Of a DNA stretch of 5,552 nt, positions 5,249 to 5,552 are shown one piece after another. Source of the stretch: Bacillota bacterium (GTDB lineage Bacteria; Vulcanimicrobiota; JAMDEM01); assembly GCA_023486985.1 (NCBI GenBank), contig JAMDEM010000065.1, positions 1-5,552 on the forward strand, in the 5' to 3' direction. The translations under genes and the position numbers were made by a program. The notes under the pieces are model-generated. The model was not told where the DNA came from. It worked only from the letters and a program-made list of their open reading frames with translations, and searched no databases. Position 1 is the first letter of the stretch; the number at the start of each line of letters is the position of its first letter.

Positions 5249-5271
5249 CCTCCCCTTAATTTAAGGGGAGG
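5249..5271. repeat. Palindrome unit 3
   Basis: Perfect 11-base arms CCTCCCCTTAA (5249-5259) and TTAAGGGGAGG (5261-5271) are separated by a single T. It ends 18 bp before the hypA start, close enough that a folded stem could influence ribosome access. Confidence 0.75.
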
Positions 5272-5276
5272 GACAG

Positions 5277-5292
5277 AAAAGGTGTTAATTTG
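5277..5292 (+). promoter_or_regulatory. Ribosome binding site with TTG start of hypA
   Basis: AAAAGGTG (5277-5284) lies 5 bases before TTG (5290-5292). The next codons read HELS, the invariant N-terminus of HypA after Met, so TTG must be the start. Confidence 0.8.
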
Positions 5293-5552
5293 CACGAACT
5301 TTCAATAACGCAAAATATCCTTGATATCATATTAAAAGAAGCTGAAAAAAACGCCGCAAAGAAAATAACAAAGGTGAATCTCAAAATCGGAGACTTCACC
5401 TTTATTGAGCCTGAATGTGTAAGTCATTACTTTGAGCTACTGGCTAAAGACACTCCTGCTTCTGGAGCTCTTTTAGAAATTGAAAGAGTGCCTTTAAAAT
5501 TCAGGTGCAAAACCTGCAGTCTTGAATTTACTATTGATAAAGACAGCCCGCC
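5290..5552 (+). CDS. hypA: Hydrogenase maturation nickel-binding protein HypA (partial)
   Basis: HypA carries nickel to the hydrogenase large subunit with HypB. The 87 codons visible are about three quarters of a usual 110-118 residue protein; the 3' end is beyond the window. The start reads (M)HELSITQNIL: the N-terminal amine, H2 and E3 form the nickel site, which makes the TTG start at 5290 decisive. Then come K32-IGDFTFIEPE-C-V and H46-YFELLAKDTPASGA, typical of the family, and L62-EIERVPLKFRC. The zinc loop begins with C73-KTC76; the second CxxC would lie past the edge. No frameshift is seen in the visible part. It lies 145 bp after hypB on the same strand, with the palindrome cluster between them, so it likely belongs to the same operon. 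Confidence 0.93.
   Translation, partial: MHELSITQNILDIILKEAEKNAAKKITKVNLKIGDFTFIEPECVSHYFELLAKDTPASGALLEIERVPLKFRCKTCSLEFTIDKDSP

Larger units (their letters stand above)
5158..5271. repeat. Cluster of three G/C-tract palindromes (REP-like)
   Basis: Between hypB and hypA, three inverted repeats share a C-rich arm, an AT-rich centre and a G-rich arm. They are described individually. The space between the second and third can also pair (GGGGAGTTA near 5221 with TAACCCC near 5236). The block looks like a bacterial interspersed palindromic element rather than a terminator, since no T-run follows any stem. Such elements often spread with REP-associated transposases and affect mRNA stability. No transposase or coding capacity is visible here. 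Confidence 0.7.

Noticed and set aside
5158..5271. Intrinsic terminator or CRISPR array between hypB and hypA.
   Set aside because: No stem is followed by a T-run on either strand. The units differ in sequence and have no regular unique spacers, so neither reading fits.

Overview
The window looks like chromosomal DNA of an anaerobic bacterium. It has moderate to low GC, uses the MEP isoprenoid route (ispH) and carries maturation genes for a [NiFe] enzyme, most likely a hydrogenase (hypB, hypA). It also has G/C-tract palindromes between genes. No gene here fixes the phylum. The mix of ispH, hyp genes, HEPN/nucleotidyltransferase and RelE-type modules and intergenic palindromes suggests an uncultivated anaerobic lineage, but that is a guess.

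Layout: two gene sets diverge from a 176-236 bp control region around 2711-2948. Leftward (minus strand) run a possible 21-codon leader ORF, yjbQ (UPF0047), an exported beta-propeller-like protein of unknown function, and a Phd/YefM antitoxin followed directly by a RelE/ParE-type toxin. The toxin-antitoxin pair has its own strong promoter inside the 3' end of the propeller gene, with an operator-like repeat on its start site. A strong hairpin (128-152) lies beyond the toxin. Rightward (plus strand) run a HEPN-domain gene and a minimal nucleotidyltransferase gene that overlap by 22 bp, then ispH 3 bp later, then hypB overlapping the end of ispH, then a 145 bp palindrome cluster, then hypA, which is cut by the window edge.

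How the genes fit together: HypA and HypB deliver nickel to [NiFe] hydrogenase; IspH is a [4Fe-4S] enzyme of isoprenoid synthesis. Their overlap implies co-transcription and translational coupling rather than a shared pathway. The HEPN-MNT pair has the form of a toxin-antitoxin module, yet it sits directly ahead of a normally essential gene. Both hyp genes appear to start at non-AUG codons (CTG for hypB, TTG for hypA), so simple ATG-based gene calling misplaces hypB and misses hypA.

Nothing here is clearly a new biological system. The points most worth following are the HEPN-MNT-ispH-hypBA arrangement, the CTG start of hypB, the YefM-like operator, the palindrome cluster inside the hyp operon, and the unassigned exported propeller.
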